Shown: one piece after another, positions 26,584 through 35,689 of the stretch | How the letters are laid out: each line of letters opens with the position of its first letter | Numbering within the stretch: the stretch's first letter is position 1 | Source: Hallerella sp963629575 | GTDB taxonomy: Bacteria > Fibrobacterota > Fibrobacteria > Fibrobacterales > Fibrobacteraceae | Direction of reading: 5' to 3' | Length of the DNA: 64,000 bases | NCBI GenBank assembly: GCA_963629575.1 | Contig: CAVGIM010000006.1 | Location: forward strand, 1-64,000 | The notes under the pieces: generated by a model | What the model saw: only the letters and a program-made list of their open reading frames with translations | Told to the model about the DNA's origin: nothing | The model's database searches: none | Translations under genes and position numbers: made by a program

Positions 26584-26930
26584 AACGGCTGCTTCTAGGC
26601 TTTCTTCTCCTTCCGCTCGTCGCCTGCACGCATCTTGTCTGGGAATCGACGGAACGCTTGCAGATAAGGAATCTTTCGGACCGGACAATCCGGAACTTTT
26701 CCGTTGTCGGCGAAAGCGATACGCTCGTCTGGATTCCGGAAGAAGTCGCTCCCGGAGAGCTTTCCCTTGTCCATGAACGGGACTTTGTCGGGGCGTTCCG
26801 CATCGTTTTCGAAGAGAATGCGAACGGGCGCTGGTCTTTTGTCGAACTGGGGAAGATTCGCTTTGACGGCGGAAGCGAACTGGCGAAAATTTCCCGAAAA
26901 GACAGTCTCTGGATTTTACAGTTCGAATGA
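26580..26930 (+). CDS. Small lipoprotein, unknown function
   Basis: This 116-residue protein starts with a lipoprotein signal (MKRLLLGFLLLPLVAC). The mature part is a single small strand-rich domain (ERLQIRNLSDRTIRNFSVVG and onward) without a motif I recognise. It starts at an ATG overlapping the stop of the preceding barrel-like gene, so the two products probably work at the same place in the envelope. Confidence 0.65.
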   Translation: MKRLLLGFLLLPLVACTHLVWESTERLQIRNLSDRTIRNFSVVGESDTLVWIPEEVAPGELSLVHERDFVGAFRIVFEENANGRWSFVELGKIRFDGGSELAKISRKDSLWILQFE

Positions 26931-26946
26931 AGCCGTTCATTTAATT

Positions 26947-26954
26947 TATCTTTG
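26947..26954 (+). promoter_or_regulatory. Promoter-like box TATCTTTG before smc
   Basis: It matches the TAnnTTTG consensus exactly, 7 bases before the GTG start of smc, with no Shine-Dalgarno sequence between. This suggests a leaderless mRNA. Confidence 0.45.
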
Positions 26955-26961
26955 AACCGTC

Positions 26962-29900
26962 GTGAAGATTACCAAGCTAAAGATATTCGGATTCAAGTCG
27001 TTTGCGCAGCGGACCGAGGTCACCTTTCCGGGGGGCGGTCTCACGGCTGTCGTCGGACCGAACGGAGCGGGCAAGTCGAACATCGTCGATGCCATTCGCT
27101 GGGTGCTGGGAGAACAGCGCGCTTCGGTGCTTCGCATGGACAAGATGCAGAGCGTCATCTTTTCGGGGACGGAAGAGCGGGCCGCGATGAGCATTGCCGA
27201 GGTTTCCCTGGTCATTGACAACAGCGACGGGAACCTTTCCTCCGAATATTCCGAAGTGATGATTACGCGCAGAGCGCACCGCGACGGTCTCACGGAATAC
27301 CTGATAAACAACCAGGAATGCCGCCTCAAGGACATCCAGAACCTTTTCCTGGATTCGGGGCTAGGCTCGGGCAACTATTCCCAGATGAACGAGGCGATGA
27401 TTCGCAACGTTCTCGCGGACAGTCCCGAATATCGCCGGACCCTTTTCGAGGAAGCGGCCGGCGTGAGCAAGTACAAGAAGGACAGAAAGGAATCGCTCGC
27501 CCAGCTAGAACGCATCCGGGCGAACATGGAACGCGTCGAGGACAATCTCCGGCACGAACGCGCGGCGGTTCGCCAATACGAGAAGCAGGCGGAAAAGGCC
27601 GCCGAATGGAAGAAGCTCCGAAACAGGCTTCGCGAACTGGACCTTTCCGTAAGCCTCGACAAGTACGAAGATTGCCGAAAGAACCTGGGCGTATTGAACG
27701 ATGCGAACATCCGGCTTTCGCACGAGCAGGAATCGGACAAGACGCGCCTTGTGGAACTCCAGGCGAAAATCGCGGAACGCGAACTGGCGATTGCCGACGA
27801 CAAGGAAAGCCTCGACGGGCTCAATCGGGAGGTCAACCGGAAAGAGCTCGAGCTCAAGGACCTGGACAACGATTTTACGAGAAATCGCGAATTGCAGGGT
27901 TCGGCGGAGATGGGCATCCAAAAGTATCGCTCGGAAATTTCGAATGCGGAAAGCCGGATGTCGGACCTGAAGGCGGAGCGCGACCGGCTCGAAGAGGCTA
28001 CCAGGATGCTCGGCTCTGCAGAGGCGATTTCCGAGCAGGAACAGGAGCTTTTCCGCGAAGAGGAAGCTCTCCAGGTCTTGCGCGACAGTGTCGATGAACT
28101 GCGCGAACAGTCCCAGTCCCTTTCGAATGCGCGGCTTTCGAGCCTAAAGAAGGCGAACGAGCTCCGATCCCGATGGCAGCGGCTCGACGGCGAAACCGAA
28201 ATGCTCCGCTCGAGCATCGAAAAGTGGCAAGGGGAGCGAAGCGAGCTCTTGCGAAAAAAGGGCGAATCCGAAGAAAGCCTTTCCGCCATTGCGTCGGGTT
28301 TTGAAGAGGCGCAAAAGGAAGTCGAGCTTCTTTCGGAACAGAAGAACGTACGGGACGAGGAAATCGAGAGCCTTTCGAGCGCTATGTCGCTCCAGGACGA
28401 AAAAATATCGAAGACGAGAAGCCGGGTTGCCGGTCTCGAATCGCGCATCGAAGTGTTGCGGAACATGGATTCCGATGCGGGCGCCGGCGCAAATTTTCTG
28501 GTGAACGGCAAGTCGGCCGAGGTTTACGGACTTCTGGGGTCGCTGATTCATGTGGAGCCCGAATATGCGTCGGCGGTCGAGTTTGCCCTGGGGAACGCCC
28601 TGGATGCGGTTGTCGCGAAGGATCCCGCTCTCGTGAGCGGTCTCCTGGACGCTTTGGATTCTTCCATGGCGGGACGCTCGTATCTGGCTTTTGACCTTGA
28701 CGCGACATCTTCGGAAAGCTTCCCGGAGCGTCCGGGTGTCATCGGATGCGCTTCTCGATTCGTCAAGGCCGAAGGAATGGTCGAACGCCTTGTCGAAAGG
28801 CTCCTTTCCCGGGCGATTATCGTGGAAAGCTTTTCCGTGGCGCGGGAACTCGCCGTGGAATTTAGCGGACAGAACTATTGGTTCCTTGCGCTCGACGGAC
28901 GCTACGTTTCGACAGAAGGCCTGGTCTTTGGCGGACGCGGAAAAAGCGAATCGCCCGGAGTTCTCGCCCGAAAGGCCGAAGCGGAAAAGTGTTCGATGGA
29001 GCTGGAATCGCTCAAGGTCGAGCTGGAAAGGTCTGCCGACGAATGCGAGAGGCTCGGGGAACGCCTGGACGAGGCTCGCACCCTGCTTCTCGAAACGGAG
29101 GAATCCATTCGCGAATCGCAAGAAAGGATGCGCTCCGGGGCGGCCGCCGAAAAGATTCACCAAAGCGTTCTGTCCGACACGGAAAGGCGGCTCTCGAATG
29201 TCGAACAGGAACTGGGAAACGCGGAAGAACGGATTCGGAACGCGGAAGTTTCCCGTTCGGACGATGCGGAACTTGCGGCCGCCGAGGAAGAAACGCTTCG
29301 CCTGGAAAGCGAATATTCCAAGGTCATGGATTCCCTCTCCGAAAAGGAGCAGATTTTCAAGGACAAGGAAGATGACGTTCGCGAGCTTCGAAACAGGGTA
29401 GGCTCCGCGCAATCGACCTTGCAAGGCAACCTGTCGAAAATCCGCGCCATCGATGACCAGGTCAAGGTATTCCAGGATATTGTCGCAGGCCGCAACCGGG
29501 AAATTTCCTCTCTGGAAATCCAGAAGGAGGAGCTTCTCGTCAAGGAAAAGGGGCTTTCGGAAAGCATCCAGGAAAAGGATTCGGAACTGCGTCGGAAGGA
29601 AGCCGAACGCGACGCCGCCCAGGAACGCTATAACATTGTCGCAGGCGACATCAACGATTGGCGCTCGGAACAGAACGCCATCAATTCCAGGCTTCTGGAA
29701 CGCTCGTCGGACATCAACGACGTGACGCTCCGGGTCAGCGCCTTGGGAACGAACATCGACCGGATGCGGGAGCGGATCTTTGCAGACTGGGAGATAAACA
29801 TCGACCATGCGGAAGATGTCACGCGCATCGAATACGAGGAAAAGAGCGCGAAGAAGGAAATATCGGATCTGCGTAGCCAGATCAAGTCGCTCGGACCTGT

Positions 29901-30513
29901 CAATGTCGATATGATGGAGGATTTCGCCGCCCAGAAAGCGCGCCTTGCCGAAGTCGAAAAACAGTTCGACGATCTGGACAAGGCCAGGGCTTCCCTGGAA
30001 CGGGCAATCGCGATTTGCGACGAAAGGGCGCGCAACCGGTTCCTTTCGACTTTCCGCAACATCCAGAAAAATTTCCAGGACGTTTTCGGCCGCGTCATGA
30101 TAAACGGCGAAGCGAAGCTGATTCTCCAGGAAGGCGTCGATCCGCTCGAAGCGACCATCGAGGTCAACGCTCGCCCGACCGGCAAGAAAATGCGCGGCGT
30201 AACCGCCCTTTCGGGAGGCGAACGCGCACTGACTGCCGTTTCGCTTCTCTTTGCCATCTACATGGAAAAGCCTTCGCCCTATTGCGTCCTGGACGAAGTC
30301 GATGGACCGCTTGACGATGCGAACATCGGGCGATTCATGGAACTTTTGCGCCACTTCTCGAACCAGACGCAGTTTATCCTGGTGACGCACAACAAGCGTA
30401 CGATGGCCGCCGCGGACATGCTCTACGGCGTCACCCAGGAAATCAAGGGAATTTCCCGCATCGCTTCCGTGAAGCTTGACGATGCGGTTGCCCTGGAACT
30501 TCATCGGGTTTAA
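26962..30513 (+). CDS. smc: Chromosome segregation ATPase SMC
   Basis: The 1183-residue protein folds the chromosome as a dimer with ScpA and ScpB. It has an N-terminal Walker A (GPNGAGKSNIVDAIRWVLGE), two long coiled coils (about residues 170-500 and 660-1010), a central hinge (about 510-650, with YGLLGSLIHVEPEYASAVEF), and a C-terminal head with signature LSGGERALTA and Walker B CVLDEVDGPLDDANIGRF. Length and order are those of bacterial SMC. The start is GTG at 26962, directly before KITKLKIFGFKSFA, with no ribosome-binding site but a TATCTTTG box 7 bases upstream. scpA and scpB are not in the window. Confidence 0.97.
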   Translation: MKITKLKIFGFKSFAQRTEVTFPGGGLTAVVGPNGAGKSNIVDAIRWVLGEQRASVLRMDKMQSVIFSGTEERAAMSIAEVSLVIDNSDGNLSSEYSEVMITRRAHRDGLTEYLINNQECRLKDIQNLFLDSGLGSGNYSQMNEAMIRNVLADSPEYRRTLFEEAAGVSKYKKDRKESLAQLERIRANMERVEDNLRHERAAVRQYEKQAEKAAEWKKLRNRLRELDLSVSLDKYEDCRKNLGVLNDANIRLSHEQESDKTRLVELQAKIAERELAIADDKESLDGLNREVNRKELELKDLDNDFTRNRELQGSAEMGIQKYRSEISNAESRMSDLKAERDRLEEATRMLGSAEAISEQEQELFREEEALQVLRDSVDELREQSQSLSNARLSSLKKANELRSRWQRLDGETEMLRSSIEKWQGERSELLRKKGESEESLSAIASGFEEAQKEVELLSEQKNVRDEEIESLSSAMSLQDEKISKTRSRVAGLESRIEVLRNMDSDAGAGANFLVNGKSAEVYGLLGSLIHVEPEYASAVEFALGNALDAVVAKDPALVSGLLDALDSSMAGRSYLAFDLDATSSESFPERPGVIGCASRFVKAEGMVERLVERLLSRAIIVESFSVARELAVEFSGQNYWFLALDGRYVSTEGLVFGGRGKSESPGVLARKAEAEKCSMELESLKVELERSADECERLGERLDEARTLLLETEESIRESQERMRSGAAAEKIHQSVLSDTERRLSNVEQELGNAEERIRNAEVSRSDDAELAAAEEETLRLESEYSKVMDSLSEKEQIFKDKEDDVRELRNRVGSAQSTLQGNLSKIRAIDDQVKVFQDIVAGRNREISSLEIQKEELLVKEKGLSESIQEKDSELRRKEAERDAAQERYNIVAGDINDWRSEQNAINSRLLERSSDINDVTLRVSALGTNIDRMRERIFADWEINIDHAEDVTRIEYEEKSAKKEISDLRSQIKSLGPVNVDMMEDFAAQKARLAEVEKQFDDLDKARASLERAIAICDERARNRFLSTFRNIQKNFQDVFGRVMINGEAKLILQEGVDPLEATIEVNARPTGKKMRGVTALSGGERALTAVSLLFAIYMEKPSPYCVLDEVDGPLDDANIGRFMELLRHFSNQTQFILVTHNKRTMAAADMLYGVTQEIKGISRIASVKLDDAVALELHRV

Positions 30514-30552
30514 CGGTTTTAGGGGATTGTTCGGTCTCTGCGATTAGCGCAC

Positions 30553-30583
30553 AAAAAAAGACCCGGAATATCCGAGTCTTTTT
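30553..30583. terminator. Two-way terminator between smc and tRNA-fMet
   Basis: The hairpin AAAAAGACcCGGA-atat-TCCGaGTCTTTTT has an A run on one side and a T run on the other, so it can end transcription from both the plus-strand smc and the minus-strand tRNA. Confidence 0.8.
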
Positions 30584-30585
30584 AG

Positions 30586-30658
<73 letters not shown>

Positions 30659-30733
30659 TCGAGGTGTGTGCCGCTTGGCACGACCCATATATAGTAAATG
30701 TCGGCATCGCTGTCAAGGGTTTTTGTCCATTGT

Positions 30734-31891
30734 CTAGACATATTTTTGCAAAACGTGTCTGGAAGCGACAAAGTAATCGATTCCGCTCGCCAGGGTAATG
30801 AACGTGATGACGCCCATCGAAGCGGTGGGGAGCACTTCCCAAACGGCCTTGAATCCTTCGATTTGCTGGACGGGATCGAGTGCCCCGACGAGAATGACGA
30901 CGATTCCGATACCCTGGATTGCCGTTTTCCACTTGCCGCTGCGACGCGCCGGCATGATGATGTTCTCGGCTGCCGCAAGGGTTCGGAGCGTTTCGACGCT
31001 CGCTTCGCGGAAGTAGATCAGCGCGACCATCCAGACGGGAGCGTATCCTGTCGCGATAAAGCAGAGGAAAATCGTCATGTTCGAAATCTTGTCGCTGAAC
31101 GGGTCCAGGTATTTGCCGAGGGTGGAGACTTCGCCCCATTTTCGAGCCAGATGGCCGTCCAGAAAATCGGTGAGCATGAATCCCAGGACCATCACCAGGG
31201 CGAGAATCTTGAAGACGATGTGGTTGTTCGTGTAGTTCAAGTCGTTGTCGTAGAAGAAAACCCAGAGAAAGAAAGGCGTCAGCACGATTCGCGTCATCGT
31301 CAGCTGGCTTGCGATGGAAAGAGGCTTTCGGTGGGCGGGATCGCGGTAGTACCAGTAGAGGTAGGAGGCGGACGCTGCGCCCATCACGAGAAGGCTCGCG
31401 ACCATGAAAATCTGCTGGAAGCGTTCAAGCCCGAGGATATAGACGAGCATTGTCGCGTTGATGGCCACCGTGGAAATCTTGGACCAGACGTGTCGCCCCG
31501 GAAGGGACTTTCCCTCCCGCAAAATGGAAAGGGAGAGAAGCGAATGGGCGATGACACGGGCGAGCAGAAATCCGCAGCCCACGGAGAGGAGAATTTCGAA
31601 GTCGTCGTCCTTGATGTAGTTTCGGACGAGGATGCTCGACATCACCGTTACCGAGAGGATTCCCTCGATGACATTCAGCCACAGCTGGTAGTAAGGCGCT
31701 TCCGTTTCCTGGACGCGGAGCTGCCAGGTGTTCAGCCAGGTTAGGATAAGAACGATGAGCGTGAGCATTGCCGCGGAATAGCTGTGTTCCGTCCAGATGC
31801 AGGCTATCAGCGGGACAAAGAGCGCGGCGCGAACGATTCGCCAGACGCGGCCTCTCAGCCGCAGGTTCAGAAGCTTTTCACTTAGAGGCAT
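30734..31891 (-). CDS. PgsA-like protein with tandem CDP-alcohol transferase domains
   Basis: The C-terminal half (about residues 190-385) has the complete CDP-alcohol phosphatidyltransferase motif DG-HL-AR-x8-G-x3-D-x3-D (in FLDGHLARKWGEVSTLGKYL and DPFSDK) and the PgsA-type FREASVETLRTLAAAENIIM region, so it should make phosphatidylglycerol phosphate or a related lipid at the inner membrane. The N-terminal half repeats the same pattern in decayed form: LNTWQLRVQETEAPYYQLWL and NVIEG stand where the motif should be, with the aspartates and glycine lost, and LARVIAHSLLSLSILREGKS follows as the matching next helix. Usual PgsA has about 190 residues, and this one has 385. The ATG at 31891 overlaps the recN end by 14 bases. 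Confidence 0.85.
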   Translation of the reverse strand: MPLSEKLLNLRLRGRVWRIVRAALFVPLIACIWTEHSYSAAMLTLIVLILTWLNTWQLRVQETEAPYYQLWLNVIEGILSVTVMSSILVRNYIKDDDFEILLSVGCGFLLARVIAHSLLSLSILREGKSLPGRHVWSKISTVAINATMLVYILGLERFQQIFMVASLLVMGAASASYLYWYYRDPAHRKPLSIASQLTMTRIVLTPFFLWVFFYDNDLNYTNNHIVFKILALVMVLGFMLTDFLDGHLARKWGEVSTLGKYLDPFSDKISNMTIFLCFIATGYAPVWMVALIYFREASVETLRTLAAAENIIMPARRSGKWKTAIQGIGIVVILVGALDPVQQIEGFKAVWEVLPTASMGVITFITLASGIDYFVASRHVLQKYV

Positions 31892-33542
31892 CGGTGCCCT
31901 CCAACAGTTCTTTCGCGTGGGCAATCGAGGTGGGGGACTTGGCGTCGCCGAGCATCCGCGAAATTTCCACGATTCTTTCCTGATATGATAACAATTTTAC
32001 GGTCGAAACGGTTCGGCCTTCCGCGTTTTCGCGTTTTTCGACGGCTAGGTGCGCCTCGGCGCGGCACGCGACCTGCTGCAAGTGCGTGATCGAGAGGACC
32101 TGGTGAAACCTGCCTATCTCGCGAAGCGCTTCGCCGACACGGTTTCCGACTTCGCCGCTGATACCCGAATCGACTTCGTCAAAGACGAGGACCGGGGTGC
32201 TGTCGAGTTCCGCGAGGACAGATTCGAAGGCGAGAAGTACACGGGAAAGTTCTCCGCCGGAAACGGCGAGACGCAAGGGCTTTTCCCCTTCGCCGACATT
32301 GGGCGCTATGCAGAATTCGACGCGGTCCTTTCCCGTCGGCGTGTAGGCGTCCTCGAGAATCGAAGTGACGAACCGGGCCTTGGGCATCCCGAGGGAATGC
32401 AGGTGCTGTTCGACTTTCGCGTCGAGCGAGATTCTTCCCGCCTTGCGCTTTTCGGATAGTGCGCTTGCCGTTTCCCGAAGCCCGCTTTCGCATTTTCCGA
32501 TTTTCCTTCGAATTTCGGAAAGGTCCGCGTCGAGGTTTTCGAGGCTTTCGAGTTCGCGCTTTCGCCGGGCGAAGAGTTCGACTAGACCCGCTTCGTCCGT
32601 GTGGTATTTGCGTTTCAGTCGCTGGATTTGGGCGAGCCTGGAATTGGCGCGGTCGAGTTCGGCGGGATCTAGGTCCGACGAGCGTTCGACGTCTCCGAGA
32701 GCCTCTTCGACAAAGGAGAGCGAATCGTATGCGTCGGCGAGTTTTCTCGACCATTCCTCGATTTCGGGAATCTTCGAGGCGAACTGTCGCGTCTTTGCGC
32801 TGAACGCGTCGAACCTTGAACGCAGGCCGTTTTCCCCGTCGAAAAGTTCCCGGAGTTCCTCGACAGCCCGGACTTTCGCTTCGGACTTGGCTGCCGCCGC
32901 GGTTTTTTCTTCGAGTTCCGCTTCTTCGCCTTTGCGGAGCGATGCCTTTTCCAGCTCGTTTTTCTGGAATTCGAGGAATTCCTTTTGCTCCGAGAGGCTT
33001 TTCGCGTTTTCTTCTACACGCTGCAGTTCGGCCTTGAGGCGCGTCCATTCGGTCCAGGCGCTTTCGTAGGCGGAGAGTTCCGCCTTGTCGTCGCAGTATT
33101 CGTCGAGCATTTTCCGCTGGACCTGCAGGTCGCGCAAAAGGAGCTGGTCGCTCTGACCGTGCATCTGGATGAGCGTATCGCCGAGACTTTCGAGCGTCGC
33201 GAGATTCACGACCGTGCCGTTTACGCGGGCACGGCTTTTTCCGCTGGCGAGAATTTCGCGGAGAATGACAAGTTCGTCGTCCGAGTCGATTTCCTGGGCT
33301 TCCAGGATGCGTTTCGCTTCGCTGTCTTTCGAAATGCGAAATGTCGCTTCGACGGACGCCTTTTCCGTTCCGTTTCGGACCGCGGATAGGGGAGGCTTTC
33401 CGCCGACGACAGTTCGGAGCGCCGCCATCAGCATGGATTTTCCCGCTCCGGTCTCTCCGGTTATCGCGGAAAAGCCTTTCCCGAATCGAATCGTGCATTC
33501 TTCGATCAGGGCGAAATTTCGGATGACAAGTTGTTCGAGCAT
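31878..33542 (-). CDS. recN: DNA repair ATPase RecN
   Basis: This 554-residue SMC-like protein acts in double-strand break repair. The N-terminal head has Walker A GETGAGKSMLMAAL, the middle has two coiled-coil arms (about residues 150-370), and the C-terminal head has VSGGELSRVLLA, the Walker B VLVFDEVDSGISGEVG and ITHLQQVACRA. Length and motif order match RecN. It lies in a minus-strand cluster after trmB, 14 bases away, and overlaps the pgsA-like gene. Confidence 0.96.
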   Translation of the reverse strand: MLEQLVIRNFALIEECTIRFGKGFSAITGETGAGKSMLMAALRTVVGGKPPLSAVRNGTEKASVEATFRISKDSEAKRILEAQEIDSDDELVILREILASGKSRARVNGTVVNLATLESLGDTLIQMHGQSDQLLLRDLQVQRKMLDEYCDDKAELSAYESAWTEWTRLKAELQRVEENAKSLSEQKEFLEFQKNELEKASLRKGEEAELEEKTAAAAKSEAKVRAVEELRELFDGENGLRSRFDAFSAKTRQFASKIPEIEEWSRKLADAYDSLSFVEEALGDVERSSDLDPAELDRANSRLAQIQRLKRKYHTDEAGLVELFARRKRELESLENLDADLSEIRRKIGKCESGLRETASALSEKRKAGRISLDAKVEQHLHSLGMPKARFVTSILEDAYTPTGKDRVEFCIAPNVGEGEKPLRLAVSGGELSRVLLAFESVLAELDSTPVLVFDEVDSGISGEVGNRVGEALREIGRFHQVLSITHLQQVACRAEAHLAVEKRENAEGRTVSTVKLLSYQERIVEISRMLGDAKSPTSIAHAKELLEGTDASK

Positions 33543-33556
33543 ACTCCGTCCGCCTT

Positions 33557-34300
33557 TCAGGGCTTTTCGAATTCGATGACGCTGCGGTATATCGGGCGAC
33601 CCTCTTCCCGGTATTTTCTTTCGAAGTTCGTCATGATGCCTTCTGTGGGAGGGGCTTCGTTTCGCACGAGTACTTTCGCTGTCGGGAATCGGTCAAACGT
33701 TTCGAGCGCGATTTCGTTGTACTCCCGGTGGTCCGTTCCCCAGTAGAAGGGACGCTTGCCCGGTTTCAGCACCCGGGCGACCTCGACGAGGAATTCGTCG
33801 CGCAGAAGCCTGTTCTTGTGGTGGCGTTCCTTTGGCCACGGATCCGGAAAATACATGTGGAACGCATCGACCGTATCGTCGCGGACGCGGTCTCGCAGAA
33901 AGTAGAACACGTCGCCCCGGAGCATCGCCGTATTTTCGCCGACGCCGTTCCGCATCTCGCGGCTTGCCGCGTAGTGCGCCCATGTCAGATCCCATTCGCT
34001 TCCCAGGATGCGGTAGTCCGGGTGACGCTTTCCGTATTCCACGAGAAAGCCTCCCTTGCCCGAACCGATTTCGATCTCGACATGTCCGCTTTCGCTCGGA
34101 AAGAGTTCCTTCCAGTCGATAGGACGCTTGTCGGGAAGGTTTCCCTCCGTCTGGATGGGCTTGCGCGTTCCCGGGACGTGCCTGTGTACAAAGTGCCAGA
34201 GGCACGGGTATTCCCTGTCTTGCGAAAGGTCCCGGTAAAATTCGGGAATGGAGGATTCCTTCTTCTCGGCGACTTTCTGGCTTTTTACTTCTTCGGTCAT
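33557..34300 (-). CDS. trmB: tRNA (guanine-N7)-methyltransferase
   Basis: This SAM-dependent enzyme makes m7G46 in the tRNA variable loop. Key segments are VEIEIGSGKGGFLVEYG (SAM site), ILGSEWDLTWAHYA and the family hallmark FPDPWPKERHHKNRLL, plus a C-terminal TNFERKYREEGRPIY. The 247-residue length is slightly above the E. coli protein because of a charged N-terminal extension. The ATG at 34300 has GGGAGA in front and lies 7 bases after the tRNase Z-like gene. A TTG at 34324 would overlap that gene and is less likely. Confidence 0.95.
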   Translation of the reverse strand: MTEEVKSQKVAEKKESSIPEFYRDLSQDREYPCLWHFVHRHVPGTRKPIQTEGNLPDKRPIDWKELFPSESGHVEIEIGSGKGGFLVEYGKRHPDYRILGSEWDLTWAHYAASREMRNGVGENTAMLRGDVFYFLRDRVRDDTVDAFHMYFPDPWPKERHHKNRLLRDEFLVEVARVLKPGKRPFYWGTDHREYNEIALETFDRFPTAKVLVRNEAPPTEGIMTNFERKYREEGRPIYRSVIEFEKP

Positions 34301-34307
34301 GTTCTCC

Positions 34308-35222
34308 CTAGATAAATGCGACAACCCGGTTTCGAAAGTCTTCGGGAATCTTTTTCTGGAGCGTTTCCAGGATATGCTCCGCGGAATACTTCATCGAAAA
34401 ATGGTTGAGGACGATATACTTGCAGCGCATGGAATCCCGGTGGGATTCGAGAGCCTTTGCGATTTGGGAAATATGGGTGTGTCCCTTTTTCTCCGCCATC
34501 GATTCCTCGCCGTCGTCAAGGAACGTGCATTCGGAAACGAGAATTTCGGAATCCCAGACGGACCGGAGTTCGGAAGCTTCCAGGTTCTCGCCGAGCGCGT
34601 CGCCGAGAAAGGAAATCATCGGGTCGAAAACTTCGCGCGTAATGCATACGCCCTGCTTGCGGAGTTCGATGATCCTCGAGGTTTCGAACCCGGCATATTC
34701 GGGTTTCAGCTTGTTCTTGTGGCTGTAGAGCGTCACTCCCATCGACGGCAGAAAGTGGGATTTTCCCAGCTGCGCGTGCTTTACGGGGAACGCTTCGATC
34801 GAGAGGTCCTTTCGGTAGCGGAGAGGCATTTTCTCCCCGGCGGGCATCGGCACGATTTCGGGGAGCTTGAAGCGGTTTTCCGGAACGCCTTCGAACATCG
34901 CCTCGGAGTGGATCCACGCCTTTGCGCCCGGGACGAGATCTTCCGGCATGTAGTAGATCGAGGAACGCTCGACGCCCATCATCCGGCGGAGGCTGTGATG
35001 GCGCATCAGGCAACGGCTGTGGTCGCCGTGGGCGTGCGTCAGGAACACGTGATTGATGCCGATTGCGGAAACGGGACATTCGCCCATATCGACGCAAAAA
35101 TCGAGTTCGGGAAGCTGCAGGTAGGTGGCTAGCCCCGATACGGAAAATCCGCACATCTGGATCTTGCCGATGTGATGCCGGACCTGGCGTAATGCGTTGT
35201 GCAGAGTGCGGTTTTCTTGCAT
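34308..35222 (-). CDS. tRNase Z-like metallo-beta-lactamase-fold nuclease
   Basis: The 304-residue protein has the metal site FLTHAHGDHSR, the tRNase Z pattern SECTFLDDGEE...KGHTHISQIA and a late HFSMKY corresponding to the HFSxRY motif. These point to RNase Z, which trims the 3' end of tRNA precursors. The E. coli-type flexible arm is not evident, and another MBL nuclease role is possible. It heads a minus-strand cluster with trmB, recN and the pgsA-like gene. No Shine-Dalgarno sequence precedes the ATG, but a TATCTTTT box lies 8 bases upstream, suggesting a leaderless mRNA. Confidence 0.85.
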   Translation of the reverse strand: MQENRTLHNALRQVRHHIGKIQMCGFSVSGLATYLQLPELDFCVDMGECPVSAIGINHVFLTHAHGDHSRCLMRHHSLRRMMGVERSSIYYMPEDLVPGAKAWIHSEAMFEGVPENRFKLPEIVPMPAGEKMPLRYRKDLSIEAFPVKHAQLGKSHFLPSMGVTLYSHKNKLKPEYAGFETSRIIELRKQGVCITREVFDPMISFLGDALGENLEASELRSVWDSEILVSECTFLDDGEESMAEKKGHTHISQIAKALESHRDSMRCKYIVLNHFSMKYSAEHILETLQKKIPEDFRNRVVAFI

Positions 35223-35230
35223 TTCGGGCG

Positions 35231-35238
35231 AAAAGATA
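35231..35238 (-). promoter_or_regulatory. Promoter-like box TATCTTTT before the tRNase Z-like gene
   Basis: It matches TAnnTTTG at 7 of 8 positions, 8 bases before the ATG at 35222. The 41-base gap to the divergent gene at 35264 must hold both promoters. Confidence 0.4.
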
Positions 35239-35263
35239 GTAAGTTTTCGCTAGAGGTTGCGAC

Positions 35264-35632
35264 ATGAAGAAGCGTCTTTTGGACTATATCGCGCAGACGG
35301 AAGAATTTCTTGCGGACGATTTCGCGCTCGAAGCGGGCGAGGCGGCCCTTGCGGACCTTATTCTGCAAATCCGCTTTTTTTCGCACGAACGCCTGGCGCA
35401 TCTCTTTGTAACGCTCTTTTTCGCTCTGCTGCTTGTTGTCGGGATTCTCTTTTTCCATGCGTTTCCGTCGATTCCCGTTTTGCTTTTGTCTGTCGCCTTT
35501 CTCGCGCTGCTCGTTCCCTACATTCGCCATTACTACATCCTGGAAAACGGCACGCAGAGACTTTACGCGCTTTACGATGAACTGAACCGGAAGGTGAACG
35601 AGCGAAAGTTTCGGGAAAAACCGATGGATTGA
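35264..35632 (+). CDS. Small protein with two membrane helices
   Basis: This 122-residue protein has an acidic N-terminal helix, two adjacent transmembrane segments (about residues 45-63 and 67-85: LFVTLFFALLLVVGILFF, IPVLLLSVAFLALLVPYI) and a charged C-terminal tail (LYALYDELNRKVNERKF). Both ends should be cytoplasmic. I do not recognise the family. It has AGAGG before the ATG and is followed by rmuC after about 57 bases. Confidence 0.65.
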   Translation: MKKRLLDYIAQTEEFLADDFALEAGEAALADLILQIRFFSHERLAHLFVTLFFALLLVVGILFFHAFPSIPVLLLSVAFLALLVPYIRHYYILENGTQRLYALYDELNRKVNERKFREKPMD

Positions 35633-35689
35633 CAGATTTTGTCAATTCCAGATCCTATGTTTTAGATGTCCCGTGAAAAGGAGGTTTCC

